This document shows, piece by piece, positions 28,017 to 37,579 of a DNA stretch of 64,000 nt. Each line of letters starts with the position of its first letter. The first letter of the stretch is position 1. The DNA is from Roseibacterium elongatum DSM 19469 (GTDB taxonomy: Bacteria > Pseudomonadota > Alphaproteobacteria > Rhodobacterales > Rhodobacteraceae). The position numbers were made by a program, and so were the translations under genes. Below the pieces are notes generated by a model. That model did no database searches, had not been told where the DNA came from, and saw nothing but the letters and a program-made list of their open reading frames with translations. The stretch lies in the NCBI RefSeq assembly GCF_000590925.1, contig NZ_CP004372.1, positions 1,035,001-1,099,000 of the forward strand, written 5' to 3'.

Positions 28017-29422
28017 AGGTACAGACCCGGCAGGCGTGTTCGGGCCGTGGGCCTCTGAAAGGTTGCCATCATTCCATGTGGGCTCCGCCCGTAAAGGGAA
28101 CCGTCCGACCCCGGAAAGGCCTGCGCGAAGCGCGCCGGCGTCGTCAGCTTGCTCGTGGCCGGCGTCGGGTCGAAACGCAGCCCCATCTGTTGCAAGGTTT
28201 CGAAGGTCTTGCGTCGGCATGTCTGTTCCTCCTCTGCCGTGGCCTGGTGGCCGGCAGGTCCGTTCATGATGATCTCGAAGCGTTCCAGACCGGTTGGCCG
28301 GGCATCACCGCCCCGATCCTGCGCGCAGATGTACAATGTGGCGTCGCGCGGCATTTTTCCGGCGGCGATATCGCCGAACTCGATCCTGGGATCGCCACAG
28401 AAAAAGACGTTGTGGTGCGACAGCTCGACGCCATGAGGTTCCGCCGCGAACCCCCAGACAAAGGCCGACAGGCTGCGTGGCCGGGTTGCCGCGCTGGGCA
28501 AAAGTTTTTTGACCGCCGGTCCAAGCAGGCCGTCCGAAAGGGCCTTGGGATCGCCGTTGAACAGGATCGTGTCGGCCGTGAGTTTGCGACCATCCGACAG
28601 GTGAATGGCGTGGGCGCGGGCCCCTTGCCGTTCGATACGCTCGGCCTTGACCCCAAAGGTAAAGCGGGCACCGCGCGCCTCGGCCAGTTTGTGCACGGCG
28701 CGGGCGAGGGCATTCATGCCGCCCGTGACACTCCAGACGCCCGATGCCTCGGAATGCCAGATAAGGCCCAGAACCGCCGGACTGTGATACGGCGACCCGC
28801 CGACATAGGTCGCGTAACGGCCGAACAATTGCCGCAGGCGCGGGTCACTGAATTGCATCGCCAGACTGCGCGCCAGGCTGAGGCCGGGGGCCATCGCCGG
28901 AATCAGGGCAGGGTGGGTCATCACATGCGCGGTCAACGACCCCAAACGCGGGGCTGCGGCCCCCATGATCGGCTGCTCGAACGCGTCGAACAGTTGGCGG
29001 GTCTTGGTGCAGAAGCTGGTGAATTGCCCCTCTGCCTCGGCGCCGGCGAACTCCCTGATCGCCTTGGCGTTCAGGTCGGGATCGTGATGCAGATCGAGGG
29101 TCGATCCATCGCGCCACCAATGCCGCGCGAGAACGGTATTGGGCGTCAAGGTCACATGATCGGCTAACCGTTCGCCAGAAAAGGCAAACAGGTCTTCGAA
29201 CACGTTTTTCATGGTCATGACCGTGGGGCCGATATCAATCGGCCCTGCGTCTGACGCCCTGGTGCGCATCTTGCCGCCGGGGCCTTCGCCCATATCGACA
29301 AGCTCGACACGGATACCAGCATGGGCCAGCCGCAACGCGGCCGACAGTCCACCGATGCCAGCCCCGATGATGATCGCCTTTGGGGGTGCGTCCGATCGTT
29401 CCGGCAAAAAAGCCTCCAACAT
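27830..29422 (-). CDS. crtD: Methoxyneurosporene (1-hydroxycarotenoid 3,4-) desaturase CrtD
   Basis: FAD-dependent desaturase introducing the 3,4 double bond in 1-hydroxy- or 1-methoxy-carotenoids. Up to 530 residues, with the FAD motif AIIIGAGIGGLSAALRLAHAG at 16-36 and the phytoene-desaturase C-terminal signature GGGTHPGAGIPMACLSGKHAAE. After that signature an unusual 30-residue tail runs into crtC. ATG 29422 lies upstream of a GGAGG that falls in codons 3-4, so initiation at TTG 29407 (codon 6) is possible and would also move the start away from the PpsR site at 29426-29443. Confidence 0.94.
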   Translation of the reverse strand: MLEAFLPERSDAPPKAIIIGAGIGGLSAALRLAHAGIRVELVDMGEGPGGKMRTRASDAGPIDIGPTVMTMKNVFEDLFAFSGERLADHVTLTPNTVLARHWWRDGSTLDLHHDPDLNAKAIREFAGAEAEGQFTSFCTKTRQLFDAFEQPIMGAAAPRLGSLTAHVMTHPALIPAMAPGLSLARSLAMQFSDPRLRQLFGRYATYVGGSPYHSPAVLGLIWHSEASGVWSVTGGMNALARAVHKLAEARGARFTFGVKAERIERQGARAHAIHLSDGRKLTADTILFNGDPKALSDGLLGPAVKKLLPSAATRPRSLSAFVWGFAAEPHGVELSHHNVFFCGDPRIEFGDIAAGKMPRDATLYICAQDRGGDARPTGLERFEIIMNGPAGHQATAEEEQTCRRKTFETLQQMGLRFDPTPATSKLTTPARFAQAFPGSDGSLYGRSPHGMMATFQRPTARTRLPGLYLCGGGTHPGAGIPMACLSGKHAAEAILSDLASTSTFRPTDTHGGISTGSATMASAPSRSSAS

Positions 29423-29425
29423 GAC

Positions 29426-29443
29426 TGTCAGTTATTGTTGACA
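29426..29443. promoter_or_regulatory. PpsR (CrtJ) binding site, crtD/crtE region, site 1
   Basis: Exact TGT-N12-ACA match (TGTCAGTTATTGTTGACA), the palindrome bound by PpsR/CrtJ, which is encoded in this window. Lies between divergent crtD and crtE, 3 bp from the crtD ATG. Confidence 0.85.
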
Positions 29444-29456
29444 GAACCCGGCAATA

Positions 29457-29474
29457 TGTCCAGTCTGATTTACA
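29457..29474. promoter_or_regulatory. PpsR (CrtJ) binding site, crtD/crtE region, site 2
   Basis: Exact TGT-N12-ACA match (TGTCCAGTCTGATTTACA), 13 bp from site 1. The pair is 31 bp centre to centre, about three helical turns, which suits cooperative tetramer binding. It lies 41 bp before the crtE ATG. Confidence 0.85.
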
Positions 29475-29515
29475 CCAGACGTTATACTGCAGAATCTTTG
29501 ACAGACGAGGGTGCC

Positions 29516-30391
29516 ATGCCGTTGACCCACCGCATCGAGCAGGCGATTTCAGCCGCCATTGCAACCGCGCAAGGGGCCGACCGGGCCGCGCCGCCGCAAT
29601 TGGCCTCGGCTCTGGAATACGCCGTCACCCCCGGTGGTGCGCGTATTCGCCCCACGATCTGCCTGTCCGTTGCGCTGGCCTGCGGCGATGACAAACCCCA
29701 GATGTCGAACGCGGCCGCCACCGCCATCGAGTTGATCCATTGCGCCAGTCTCGTCCACGATGACATGCCGTGTTTCGACAATGCAGATGTGCGTCGCGGC
29801 AAGCCGACCGTTCATCTTGCCTATTCCGAGCCACTCGCCCTGTTGACCGGCGACTCGCTGATCATCGCCGCCTTCGATGTTCTGGCGCGCGCCGCCGATG
29901 CCGATCCGGCCCGCGCCATCACCCTGATCCGCATTCTCGCGGAATCGACTGGCATGCCCGGCGGCATCTGTGCCGGCCAGGGGTGGGAGAGTGAGGACAA
30001 GATCGACCTCTCGGCCTATCACAAGGCCAAGACGGGCGCCTTGTTCACGGCGGCGACGCGCATGGGGGCAGCTGCCGCCGGTGAAGAGCATGACGCCTGG
30101 ACCGAACTGGGCGCACGCATCGGCGAAGCGTTCCAGGTTGCTGACGATCTGCGTGATGCGCTTTACGACGAAGACGCGCTTGGCAAACCGGCGATGCAGG
30201 ATCAGATCAACGGTCGCCCCAACGCGGTGTCCGCGCTGGGCGTCAAAGGCGCCATCCGCCGGTTGGAAGATATCCTGTCGGGGGCCATCGCGTCGATCCC
30301 GTCCTGCCCTGGTGAGGCGGCGCTGTGCGACATGGTTCGCAAAACCGCCGAGCGTCTGACACCCGTCGTGCCAGCGCATCAAACGGTGTAA
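29516..30391 (+). CDS. crtE: Geranylgeranyl diphosphate synthase CrtE
   Basis: Condenses IPP with allylic diphosphates to geranylgeranyl diphosphate, the precursor of both carotenoids and the bacteriochlorophyll tail. The 291 residues carry the first aspartate-rich motif in LVHDDMPCFDNADVRRG, the second in VADDLRDALYDED, and the family's GGARIRP. ATG 29516 is chosen because the family N-terminus (HRIEQAIS) follows and GACGAGGG lies just before it; the open frame further upstream overlaps crtD and the control region. Followed after 3 bp by crtF. Confidence 0.95.
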   Translation: MPLTHRIEQAISAAIATAQGADRAAPPQLASALEYAVTPGGARIRPTICLSVALACGDDKPQMSNAAATAIELIHCASLVHDDMPCFDNADVRRGKPTVHLAYSEPLALLTGDSLIIAAFDVLARAADADPARAITLIRILAESTGMPGGICAGQGWESEDKIDLSAYHKAKTGALFTAATRMGAAAAGEEHDAWTELGARIGEAFQVADDLRDALYDEDALGKPAMQDQINGRPNAVSALGVKGAIRRLEDILSGAIASIPSCPGEAALCDMVRKTAERLTPVVPAHQTV

Positions 30392-30394
30392 GCC

Positions 30395-31549
30395 ATGGCG
30401 ACCGCGGATCAGACCGATCTGAGCCGTCCAAGCCTGAGCGACCGCATCTATGGCTGGCGCACGGCGCTGCTGCGGTCACGGAAATTCCAGAAATGGGCCG
30501 CGCGCACACCCTTTGCCGCGCGGATCGCCAAGAAAGATGGCGAGGCGCTGTTCGATCTGGTCGCCGGGTTCATCCACGCGCAGGTGCTTCAGGCCTTTGT
30601 CATTTTGAAGCTGTCCGATCACTTGGCCCATGCCCCGCGCAGCGTCCAGGATCTTGCCCTGCGCACGCAGGTCCCGGCGTCGCGAATGCGGGTGCTGTGC
30701 CAGGCCGCGACCTCGCTTGGATTGATGAAGCGCACGCGCAACGGCCGTTACGCGCTGGGCCGTCTTGGCGCGGCCCTGCCTGGGATACCGGGCCTTGAGA
30801 TGATGATCGCCCATCACGATGTGCTCTATCGCGATCTCATGGATCCGGTGGTGTTCTTCCGCGATGGGTCGACCACGGAACTGGCCGATTTCTGGCCATA
30901 TGTCTTTGGCGCCACCGGCGAGATCGATACCGAAACGGCCGAGACCTATTCCGACCTCATGGCCGAAAGCCAGACGCTGGTCGCGGAAGAGGCCTTGCGC
31001 CACCTTGATCTGCGCAACGTCGAAACCTTGCTGGATGTCGGCGGTGGGACTGGTGCCTTTCTGACGGCCGTCGGGCTTGCCTATCCAGAAATCCGCCTGC
31101 AGCTGTTCGACCTGCCTGTTGTCGCACAGGGGGCCCGCGCAAGGTTCGAACGCCACGGGCTGAGCGAACGGGCAACGATCAGCGGTGGAAGTTTCCGCAC
31201 CGACGCCCTGCCCAGTGGGGCCGATGCCATCAGCCTTGTTCGGGTGCTTTATGATCACAGCGATGAAACGGTCGAAGCCTTGCTGAAGAAGGTCTTCGCG
31301 GCCTTGCCAGACGGCGGCCGCGTCATCGTGGCCGAGCCGATGTCAGGCGGCGACCACCCCGAGCGGGCCGGCGATGCCTATTTCGCAATCTATTGCATGG
31401 CGATGCGCACCGGTCGTGCCCGCAGTGCCGCGGAAATCTCGGAACTTCTTGAAAAAGAGGGATTTTCTGACATCCGCGCGCCGCGGATCGGGCGGATGTT
31501 CATCACCGGGCTTGTGACGGCCACCAAGCCAGCCAGAAAGCCGGTGTAA
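30395..31549 (+). CDS. crtF: Hydroxyneurosporene O-methyltransferase CrtF
   Basis: SAM-dependent methylation of the 1-hydroxyl group of hydroxy-carotenoids, giving the methoxy group of spheroidene. The 384 residues have an N-terminal dimerisation/winged-helix part (about 60-150) and a methyltransferase domain with TLLDVGGGTGAFLTAVGLAY near residue 210 and RVLYDHSDETV further on. Starts 3 bp after crtE; ends just before the bchC control region. Confidence 0.95.
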   Translation: MATADQTDLSRPSLSDRIYGWRTALLRSRKFQKWAARTPFAARIAKKDGEALFDLVAGFIHAQVLQAFVILKLSDHLAHAPRSVQDLALRTQVPASRMRVLCQAATSLGLMKRTRNGRYALGRLGAALPGIPGLEMMIAHHDVLYRDLMDPVVFFRDGSTTELADFWPYVFGATGEIDTETAETYSDLMAESQTLVAEEALRHLDLRNVETLLDVGGGTGAFLTAVGLAYPEIRLQLFDLPVVAQGARARFERHGLSERATISGGSFRTDALPSGADAISLVRVLYDHSDETVEALLKKVFAALPDGGRVIVAEPMSGGDHPERAGDAYFAIYCMAMRTGRARSAAEISELLEKEGFSDIRAPRIGRMFITGLVTATKPARKPV

Positions 31550-31551
31550 CA

Positions 31552-31569
31552 TGTCCATTCTCATTGACA
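31552..31569. promoter_or_regulatory. PpsR (CrtJ) binding site, bchC promoter, site 1
   Basis: Exact TGT-N12-ACA (TGTCCATTCTCATTGACA). Its right half supplies the TTGACA -35 hexamer of the proposed bchC promoter, so PpsR binding would block polymerase. Confidence 0.88.
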
Positions 31570-31591
31570 TTCAAAAGTGTCAGGTTAAACT
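31564..31591 (+). promoter_or_regulatory. Sigma70-type promoter of bchC
   Basis: TTGACA (31564-31569), 16-bp spacer, TAAACT (31586-31591). The -35 is perfect, the -10 matches four of six. The two hexamers lie inside the two PpsR sites. Overall classic light/oxygen-repressed photosynthesis promoter design. Confidence 0.65.
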
Positions 31592-31595
31592 TACA
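31578..31595. promoter_or_regulatory. PpsR (CrtJ) binding site, bchC promoter, site 2
   Basis: Exact TGT-N12-ACA (TGTCAGGTTAAACTTACA), 8 bp from site 1, the same close spacing reported for the Rhodobacter bchC promoter. Covers the -10 hexamer. Confidence 0.88.
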
Positions 31596-31663
31596 CATGT
31601 TAAATCGACAGGTAGGGGATTCTGTGAGTCTCGACCTGCCGCCACCACGAAAGGTCGAAAGAG

Positions 31664-32605
31664 TTGAACGCCACCGCCGTCATTCTCGAAGGTCCGAAGA
31701 CCCTGGGCTTGGGGCAGGTCACCCTGACCGACCCCAGCAAAGAGGATGTGGTGGTCGAGGTTCGCCATTCCGGTATTTCGACCGGTACGGAAAAGCTGTT
31801 CTGGTCGGGCCAGATGCCGCCGTTCCCCGGCATGGGCTACCCCCTTGTTCCCGGCTATGAGGCCGCGGGCGAGGTTGTCGAGGCCGGCGCCAACACAGCC
31901 TTCAAGACCGGCGACATCGTTTTCGTGCCCGGTGCGAATTGCTACGGCGACGTGCGCGGCCTGTTCGGCGGCGCAACCAGTCGCCTGGTCACCCCGGCCG
32001 AGCGTGTCGTGAAGATCGACGATGACATGGGGGCCGAAGGGGCCCTGTTGGCCTTGGCCGCGACCGCCCGCCATGCCGTGGCGGGGATGGACACGGTGTT
32101 GCCCGACCTGATTGTGGGGCACGGTGTCTTTGGGCGTCTGCTGGCCCGGTTGACGATGGCCGCCGGTGGCGCCGCCCCTACGGTTTGGGAGATCGACGCC
32201 GACCGCGCAAAGGGTGCGACGGGCTATCCCGTCATTCATCCCGACGAGGATGAACGGCGCGACTATCGCTGCATTTACGACGCCTCGGGTGTGTCCAGCC
32301 TGCTTGACACCCTAGTCGGACGTCTTGCCAAGGGTGGCGAGATTGTGCTGGCCGGTTTTTACCCCGAGCCGCTGCAATTCTCGTTCCCGCCCGCGTTCCT
32401 GCGCGAGGCGCGATTCCGCATCGCGGCCGAATGGACCCGCGATGACCTTGTTGCCACGCGTGACCTCATCACTCACGGAGCGCTCAGCCTTTCGGGCCTG
32501 ATCACGCATTCCGTACCCGCGAGCGACGCCGCGAACGCTTACCAGACGGCGTTCGAAGATCCGGCGTGTCTCAAGATGATCCTGAATTGGGAGAACGCCG
32601 CATGA
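31664..32605 (+). CDS. bchC: 2-desacetyl-2-hydroxyethyl bacteriochlorophyllide a dehydrogenase BchC
   Basis: Oxidises the C3 hydroxyethyl group of bacteriochlorophyllide to acetyl. The 313 residues are of the medium-chain dehydrogenase fold without zinc cysteines: [31 protein letters not shown], then a coenzyme domain with [12 protein letters not shown]. The start is TTG 31664, agreeing with the family start ([11 protein letters not shown]); no in-frame ATG is nearby. The end overlaps bchX (ATGA). Driven by the PpsR-controlled promoter just upstream. Confidence 0.94.
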   Translation: MNATAVILEGPKTLGLGQVTLTDPSKEDVVVEVRHSGISTGTEKLFWSGQMPPFPGMGYPLVPGYEAAGEVVEAGANTAFKTGDIVFVPGANCYGDVRGLFGGATSRLVTPAERVVKIDDDMGAEGALLALAATARHAVAGMDTVLPDLIVGHGVFGRLLARLTMAAGGAAPTVWEIDADRAKGATGYPVIHPDEDERRDYRCIYDASGVSSLLDTLVGRLAKGGEIVLAGFYPEPLQFSFPPAFLREARFRIAAEWTRDDLVATRDLITHGALSLSGLITHSVPASDAANAYQTAFEDPACLKMILNWENAA

Positions 32606-33603
32606 CCCTCGATGTACCGAACCTCAAAGACTATGACGCGCGGCTGAAAGACGAAGCGTCCGAGCCCACGCTCGAGGTTCCCCAATCCGAGCCGACGAAA
32701 AAGACCCAGATCATCGCGATCTACGGCAAGGGTGGCATCGGCAAATCCTTCACGCTGGCCAACCTCAGCCACATGATGGCCGAACAGGGCAAGCGCGTTC
32801 TGTTGATCGGCTGCGATCCGAAATCCGACACCACAAGCCTGCTGTTCGGCGGCAAGGCCTGCCCGACGATCATCGAAACGTCGACCCAGAAGAAACTGGC
32901 CGGGGAAGAGGTGCAGATCGGCGATGTGTGCTTCAAGCGGGGCGGCGTGTTCGCGATGGAGCTTGGCGGCCCCGAAGTCGGTCGCGGCTGCGGCGGGCGC
33001 GGCATCATCCACGGCTTCGAGCTGCTGGAAAAGCTCGGCTTCCACGATTGGGATTTCGACTATGTCCTGCTCGATTTCCTGGGTGACGTGGTTTGTGGCG
33101 GCTTCGGCCTGCCGATCGCGCGCGACATGGCGCAAAAGGTGATCCTTGTCGGGTCGAACGACCTGCAATCGCTGTATGTGGCCAACAACGTGTGCTCGGC
33201 GGTGGAATATTTCCGCAAGCTGGGCGGCAATGTCGGCGTCGCGGGCCTGGTTATCAACAAGGATGACGGCTCGGGCGAGGCTCAGGCCTTTGCCAAGGCG
33301 GTGGACATCCCTGTCCTGGCGTCGATCCCGCAGGATGACGACCTGCGCAAGAAATCTGCGAACTACCAGATCGTCGGCACCGCCGAGAGCCATTGGGGCG
33401 AATTGTTCGCCGCGCTGGGCGAGAACGTCGCCAAGGCGCCGCCGATGCGCCCGACCGCCCTCAGCCAGGATGAGCTGCTGGAGTTGTTCGACGGGTCAGA
33501 CACAGGCGCCGGTGTCGTGCTCGAGCCCGCTACCGACGAAGACATGCGCGGCAAGGATGCCGAGCCCAAGAAATCCCTCGAAGTCGTCTACGACGAGGCA
33601 TGA
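32602..33603 (+). CDS. bchX: Chlorophyllide a reductase iron protein BchX
   Basis: NifH-like ATPase that passes electrons to BchYZ for C7-C8 reduction of the chlorin. The 333 residues have the P-loop [15 protein letters not shown] (about 46-60) and the two [4Fe-4S]-ligand cysteines in GRGCGGRG and [10 protein letters not shown], plus the switch segments GCDPKSD and LDFLGDVV. An N-terminal extension of about 40 residues before the P-loop is usual for BchX. ATG 32602 overlaps the bchC stop; 4 bp separate it from bchY. Confidence 0.96.
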   Translation: MTLDVPNLKDYDARLKDEASEPTLEVPQSEPTKKTQIIAIYGKGGIGKSFTLANLSHMMAEQGKRVLLIGCDPKSDTTSLLFGGKACPTIIETSTQKKLAGEEVQIGDVCFKRGGVFAMELGGPEVGRGCGGRGIIHGFELLEKLGFHDWDFDYVLLDFLGDVVCGGFGLPIARDMAQKVILVGSNDLQSLYVANNVCSAVEYFRKLGGNVGVAGLVINKDDGSGEAQAFAKAVDIPVLASIPQDDDLRKKSANYQIVGTAESHWGELFAALGENVAKAPPMRPTALSQDELLELFDGSDTGAGVVLEPATDEDMRGKDAEPKKSLEVVYDEA

Positions 33604-33607
33604 GAGA

Positions 33608-35188
33608 ATGACCGACGAGATCAGATACGACGACGCCGACACGGCCGAGATCATCCAGGGCGATGCCCGCGATGACCGTGCCGATGCGGCCGTCCCGTCT
33701 CTGCCTCACGGCGACGGGATGGGCTGCCATGCAGGGGCGGCCGAGATGGAAAAAGCCGCCCGCATGGCCGGTAAATCCGACATTCTTGACCAATATGCGG
33801 CCGACTATCCGCAGGGTCCCCATGACAAACCGCAATCCATGTGCCCGGCTTTCGGAAGCCTGCGGGTGGGTCTGCGGATGCGGCGCACCGCGACGATCCT
33901 GTCCGGATCGGCCTGCTGTGTCTATGGCCTGACCTTCGTGTCGCATTTCTACGGCGCGCGCCGCTCGGTCGGCTACGTTCCGTTCAATTCCGAGACCCTG
34001 GTGACGGGGAAACTCTTCGAAGACATTCGCGATGCCGTGCACGAAATGGCAGATCCCGAGCGCTACGATGCAATCGTGATCACCAATCTTTGCGTGCCCA
34101 CGGCGTCGGGTGTGCCGCTCCGGCTGTTGCCGGACGAAATCAATGGGGTTCGGATCGTCGGCATCGACGTTCCGGGCTTTGGGGTGCCGACCCATGCCGA
34201 GGCCAAGGATGTCCTCGCCGGGGCGATGCTCAACTATGCCCGACAGGAGGTGGAGGCCGGTCCCGTTCAGGCCCCTGTCTCGGGTAAATCAGACCGTCCG
34301 ACAGTGACCCTGTTGGGCGAAATGTTCCCTGCGGATCCGATTGGAGTCGGAGGGATGCTCGCGCCACTCGGTCTGGCGGCAGGTCCGGTCGTTCCCTGCC
34401 GTGAGTGGCGCGAGCTCTATGCCGCGCTGGACAGCGAAGTGGTGGCCGCGATCCACCCCTTCTACACCAGCGCAATCCGCGAGTTTCAGGCCGCCGGCCG
34501 CACCATCGTGGGGTCCGCCCCCGTTGGCCATGACGGCACCGCTGCCTGGCTGGCCGCGATCGGCGAGGCGTACAATGTCGCGCCCGACAAGGTGGCCGCG
34601 GCGCAAAACGCCTTTCTGCCCGCGATCAAGGGCGCGCTTGCATCGGCCCCGATCGACGGCACGATCACGCTGTCTGGTTACGAGGGCAGCGAATTGCTGG
34701 TCGCGCGCCTGCTGATCGAAAGCGGCGCCGAGGTGCCTTATGTCGGCACGGCTTGCCCGAAAACGCCCTGGTCCGCGCCGGATGTCGAATGGCTCGAAGC
34801 AAAGGGCGTCAAGATCAAGTTCCGCGCCAGTCTCGAAGATGACTGCGCCGCGATGGAGGCGATTCAGCCCGATCTGGCCATCGGCACGACGCCGGTCGTC
34901 CAGAAGGGTAAGGAGCTGGGCATCCCCAGCCTCTACTTCACCAACCTCATCTCGGCACGTCCGCTGATGGGCCCCGCCGGGGCCGGGTCGTTGGGGCAGG
35001 TCGTGAATGCCGCCATGGCGAACAAGGCGCGCATGGATCACATGCGCGAGTTCTTCGAAGGCGTGGGTGAGGGCGATACCGCCGGGATCTGGGAAGGGTC
35101 CCCGAACCTTCGGCCCGATTTCCGCGCCCAGCACCAGAAGAAACTGGACAAACTCGCCCGAGCGGCCAAAGCGCAGGAGATGATCTGA
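33608..35188 (+). CDS. bchY: Chlorophyllide a reductase subunit Y
   Basis: One half of the NifDK-like catalytic component of chlorophyllide a reductase. The 526 residues hold the likely iron-sulfur cysteines in [16 protein letters not shown] and [10 protein letters not shown], and a reductase fold through [14 protein letters not shown] and [15 protein letters not shown] set the start at ATG 33608 (MTDEIRYDD); the frame is open upstream but overlaps bchX. The stop overlaps the bchZ start by one base. Confidence 0.95.
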   Translation: MTDEIRYDDADTAEIIQGDARDDRADAAVPSLPHGDGMGCHAGAAEMEKAARMAGKSDILDQYAADYPQGPHDKPQSMCPAFGSLRVGLRMRRTATILSGSACCVYGLTFVSHFYGARRSVGYVPFNSETLVTGKLFEDIRDAVHEMADPERYDAIVITNLCVPTASGVPLRLLPDEINGVRIVGIDVPGFGVPTHAEAKDVLAGAMLNYARQEVEAGPVQAPVSGKSDRPTVTLLGEMFPADPIGVGGMLAPLGLAAGPVVPCREWRELYAALDSEVVAAIHPFYTSAIREFQAAGRTIVGSAPVGHDGTAAWLAAIGEAYNVAPDKVAAAQNAFLPAIKGALASAPIDGTITLSGYEGSELLVARLLIESGAEVPYVGTACPKTPWSAPDVEWLEAKGVKIKFRASLEDDCAAMEAIQPDLAIGTTPVVQKGKELGIPSLYFTNLISARPLMGPAGAGSLGQVVNAAMANKARMDHMREFFEGVGEGDTAGIWEGSPNLRPDFRAQHQKKLDKLARAAKAQEMI

Positions 35189-36669
35189 TGCTCATTCAAG
35201 ATCACGATCGCGCAGGTGGCTACTGGGGCTCGGTCTATGCCTTCACGGCGGTGAAGGGCCTGCAAGTCATCATCGACGGCCCGGTCGGCTGTGAAAACCT
35301 GCCGGTAACCAGCGTTCTGCACTATACCGACGGTTTGCCCCCGCACGAGTTGCCCATCGTCACCACCGGCCTCGGCGAAGAAGAGTTGGGCCGCGATGGT
35401 ACCGAAGGCGCGATGAAGCGCGCCTGGGACGTGCTCGACCCCGCACTGCCCAGTGTCGTCGTCACCGGCTCGATCGCCGAGATGATTGGCGGCGGCGTCA
35501 CGCCCATGGGCACCAACATCCAGCGTTTCCTGCCGCGCACCATCGACGAGGACCAATGGGAAAGCGCCGATCGCGCGATGACCTGGATCTTCACCGAGTT
35601 CGGCATGACCAAGGGCCGGATGCCCCCGGAAAAGAAACGTGAAGAGGGCGCCGCACCGCGCGTCAACATTCTCGGGCCGATGTATGGCACCTTCAATATG
35701 CCCTCCGACCTGCACGAAATCCGTCGCCTGGTCGAAGGCATCGGGTGCGAGGTCAACATGGTGATGCCGCTGGGCAGCCATCTGGCCGAGATGCGCAACC
35801 TTGTGAATGCCGACGTGAACATCGTGATGTATCGCGAGTTCGGCCGCGGTTTGGCCGAGGTGCTGGGCAAGCCCTACCTGCAGGCACCGATCGGCGTGGA
35901 CAGCACGACCAAGTTCCTGCGCAAACTGGGCGAATTGACGGGCCTCGACCCCGAGCCCTTCATCGCGCGTGAAAAGCATTCGACGATCAAGCCGATCTGG
36001 GATCTGTGGCGCTCGGTCACGCAGGATTTCTTTGCCACCGCCAGTTTCGGCATCGTGGCGAACGAGACCTATGCCCGCGGCGTGCGGAACTTCCTTGAAA
36101 AAGACATGGGCCTGCCCTGCGCCTTTGCCGTGGCGCGCTGCGCCGGCAAGAAGACCGATAACGACCAGGTCCGCGCGATGGTCAGCCAAAAGCGCCCGCT
36201 GGTGCTGATGGGGTCGATCAACGAGAAGATGTATCTCGCCGAGATGAGCGCGGGCCATGGCCCGAAACCGGCCTTCATTCCCGCCAGCTTCCCCGGCGCC
36301 GCGATCCGTCGCGCCACGGGCACGCCCTTCATGGGCTATGCCGGCGCGACCTACCTGATCCAAGAGGTTTGCAACGGCCTGTTCGACGCGCTTTTCCATA
36401 TCCTGCCGCTCGGTAGCGAGATGGACAGCGCCGAGGCGACGCCGGCAACGCTCCGCCGCGATTTCCCATGGGACGAGGACGCGCAGGCGCTGCTCGACCG
36501 GATCGTGGCCGAACACCCCATTCTGACGCGCATTTCCGCCGCGAAGACGCTGCGCGACGCCGCCGAGAAGGCCGCGCTCGCCAATGGTGCCGAACGGGTC
36601 ATGCGCGACACGGTCAAGGCGCTTGCGCCCGCCGGATTCGAGTTCACCGAGGGAGACCACAATGACTGA
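35188..36669 (+). CDS. bchZ: Chlorophyllide a reductase subunit Z
   Basis: Partner of BchY. The 493 residues include the cluster-ligand region [31 protein letters not shown] and a C-terminal light-independent reductase-like extension ([21 protein letters not shown]) also present in BchB-type proteins. Overlaps bchY by 1 bp and pufQ by 8 bp, tying bchlorophyll and puf genes into one superoperon (crtEF-bchCXYZ-puf). Confidence 0.96.
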   Translation: MLIQDHDRAGGYWGSVYAFTAVKGLQVIIDGPVGCENLPVTSVLHYTDGLPPHELPIVTTGLGEEELGRDGTEGAMKRAWDVLDPALPSVVVTGSIAEMIGGGVTPMGTNIQRFLPRTIDEDQWESADRAMTWIFTEFGMTKGRMPPEKKREEGAAPRVNILGPMYGTFNMPSDLHEIRRLVEGIGCEVNMVMPLGSHLAEMRNLVNADVNIVMYREFGRGLAEVLGKPYLQAPIGVDSTTKFLRKLGELTGLDPEPFIAREKHSTIKPIWDLWRSVTQDFFATASFGIVANETYARGVRNFLEKDMGLPCAFAVARCAGKKTDNDQVRAMVSQKRPLVLMGSINEKMYLAEMSAGHGPKPAFIPASFPGAAIRRATGTPFMGYAGATYLIQEVCNGLFDALFHILPLGSEMDSAEATPATLRRDFPWDEDAQALLDRIVAEHPILTRISAAKTLRDAAEKAALANGAERVMRDTVKALAPAGFEFTEGDHND

Positions 36670-36880
36670 CATGACCTCGAACACCCCCGTCACACGGCAC
36701 AAACCGCCCAAGACGGAATTCATGATCTATTTCGGGATCATCTTCCTTGCGACGCTGCCCTTGGCACTCCTGACTTGGATGCTGGCCGCGATCCGCACCG
36801 GGAGTTGGACCGAGAAAGGGCCGATCAAGCGCGCCTGGAGCCAGGCGCGGATCATCACTCCGATGATCTTCTCGGCCTGA
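36662..36880 (+). CDS. pufQ: PufQ, puf operon assembly/BChl trafficking protein
   Basis: 72 residues with one transmembrane helix ([20 protein letters not shown], about 20-40) and the basic C-terminal [25 protein letters not shown] typical of PufQ. It is needed for normal bacteriochlorophyll and complex formation in Rhodobacter; the mechanism is not settled. Starts at ATG 36662 inside the bchZ end. A 215-bp gap separates it from pufB. Confidence 0.93.
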   Translation: MTDMTSNTPVTRHKPPKTEFMIYFGIIFLATLPLALLTWMLAAIRTGSWTEKGPIKRAWSQARIITPMIFSA

Positions 36881-37095
36881 AAAATTCTGCCGAACCCGCC
36901 ATTCAGAGCCGATTCAGACCCGGCTGGCGGATTTGGCCCCAAGAGATACTCGGCGTGACGACCGGAGCCGATACTGAGTTCATTCGAGACGGGGCTGAGC
37001 CTCGGATCGGATGGAATGCCGACAGGGCAATGAGGCCTTGTCGGGGCCCGGCCGCGGGGTTCGCGGCATCAGTCTAACGTTCCGGAGGAAAGTTT
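36881..37095. other. pufQ-pufB intercistronic region
   Basis: Gap of 215 bp. It holds an 8-bp imperfect hairpin at 37021-37042 (GACAGGGC with GCCTTGTC, one G-U pair in RNA) and further GC-rich pairing before the pufB ribosome-binding site. In Rhodobacter the same interval contains puf mRNA processing sites; here that is inference. I see no PpsR motif in it. Confidence 0.5.
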
Positions 37096-37245
37096 ATGGC
37101 TGACAATACCGACCTGTCCTTCACGGGTCTGACCGACGAGCAAGCCCAGGAGCTGCACGCGGTGTATATGAGCGGGCTCTGGCTGTTTTCGGCCGTTGCC
37201 GTCGTCGCCCACCTTGCCACGTACATCTGGGCACCCTGGTTCTGA
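37096..37245 (+). CDS. pufB: Light-harvesting 1 beta subunit
   Basis: 49-residue inner-membrane antenna polypeptide of the LH1 ring around the reaction centre. H39 in [15 protein letters not shown] is the axial ligand of the B870 bacteriochlorophyll, with a second conserved H21 before the helix; the aromatic C-terminus WAPWF is typical of LH1 beta. GGAGG stands 8 bases before the ATG. 15 bp before pufA. Confidence 0.97.
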   Translation: MADNTDLSFTGLTDEQAQELHAVYMSGLWLFSAVAVVAHLATYIWAPWF

Positions 37246-37260
37246 GGAAGGAGCTAAATC

Positions 37261-37425
37261 ATGGCTAAGTTCTACAAGATCTGGCTCATCTTTGACCCCC
37301 GCCGCGTGTTCGTGGCCCAGGGCGTCTTCCTGTTCCTTCTGGCTGTGTTGATTCACCTCGCGGTGCTCTCGTCCGGCCTGAACTGGATGGAAAACGCCGC
37401 TGCAACCGCAGGCTTCGGCGGCTGA
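37261..37425 (+). CDS. pufA: Light-harvesting 1 alpha subunit
   Basis: 54-residue antenna polypeptide: N-terminal [15 protein letters not shown], one membrane helix (about 15-38) with the bacteriochlorophyll ligand H32, and a short periplasmic tail with W42 in the pigment-tuning region. Starts after a GGAAGGAG ribosome-binding site directly behind pufB. A strong hairpin follows the stop. Confidence 0.97.
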   Translation: MAKFYKIWLIFDPRRVFVAQGVFLFLLAVLIHLAVLSSGLNWMENAAATAGFGG

Positions 37426-37463
37426 GCCGCCAAGCCTGTAGCCGCACAGGCACTAAGGCAGTT

Positions 37464-37497
37464 GCTGCGGGCGGCGCATCCGTGTTTCGCCCGCAGC
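37464..37497 (+). other. pufA-pufL intercistronic mRNA hairpin
   Basis: Perfect 10-bp stem GCTGCGGGCG/CGCCCGCAGC with a 14-base loop and no T tract, so not a terminator. In R. capsulatus a hairpin at this place protects the pufBA message from 3' decay and lets LH1 outnumber the reaction centre; same role inferred here. Confidence 0.75.
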
Positions 37498-37579
37498 GAT
37501 TAGCAATGTAAAATGACGGTGACGTAGCCTTGCCTTGGAGCGATGCATTTGTTGCCGCCAAACCCGCGGAGACTGACGC

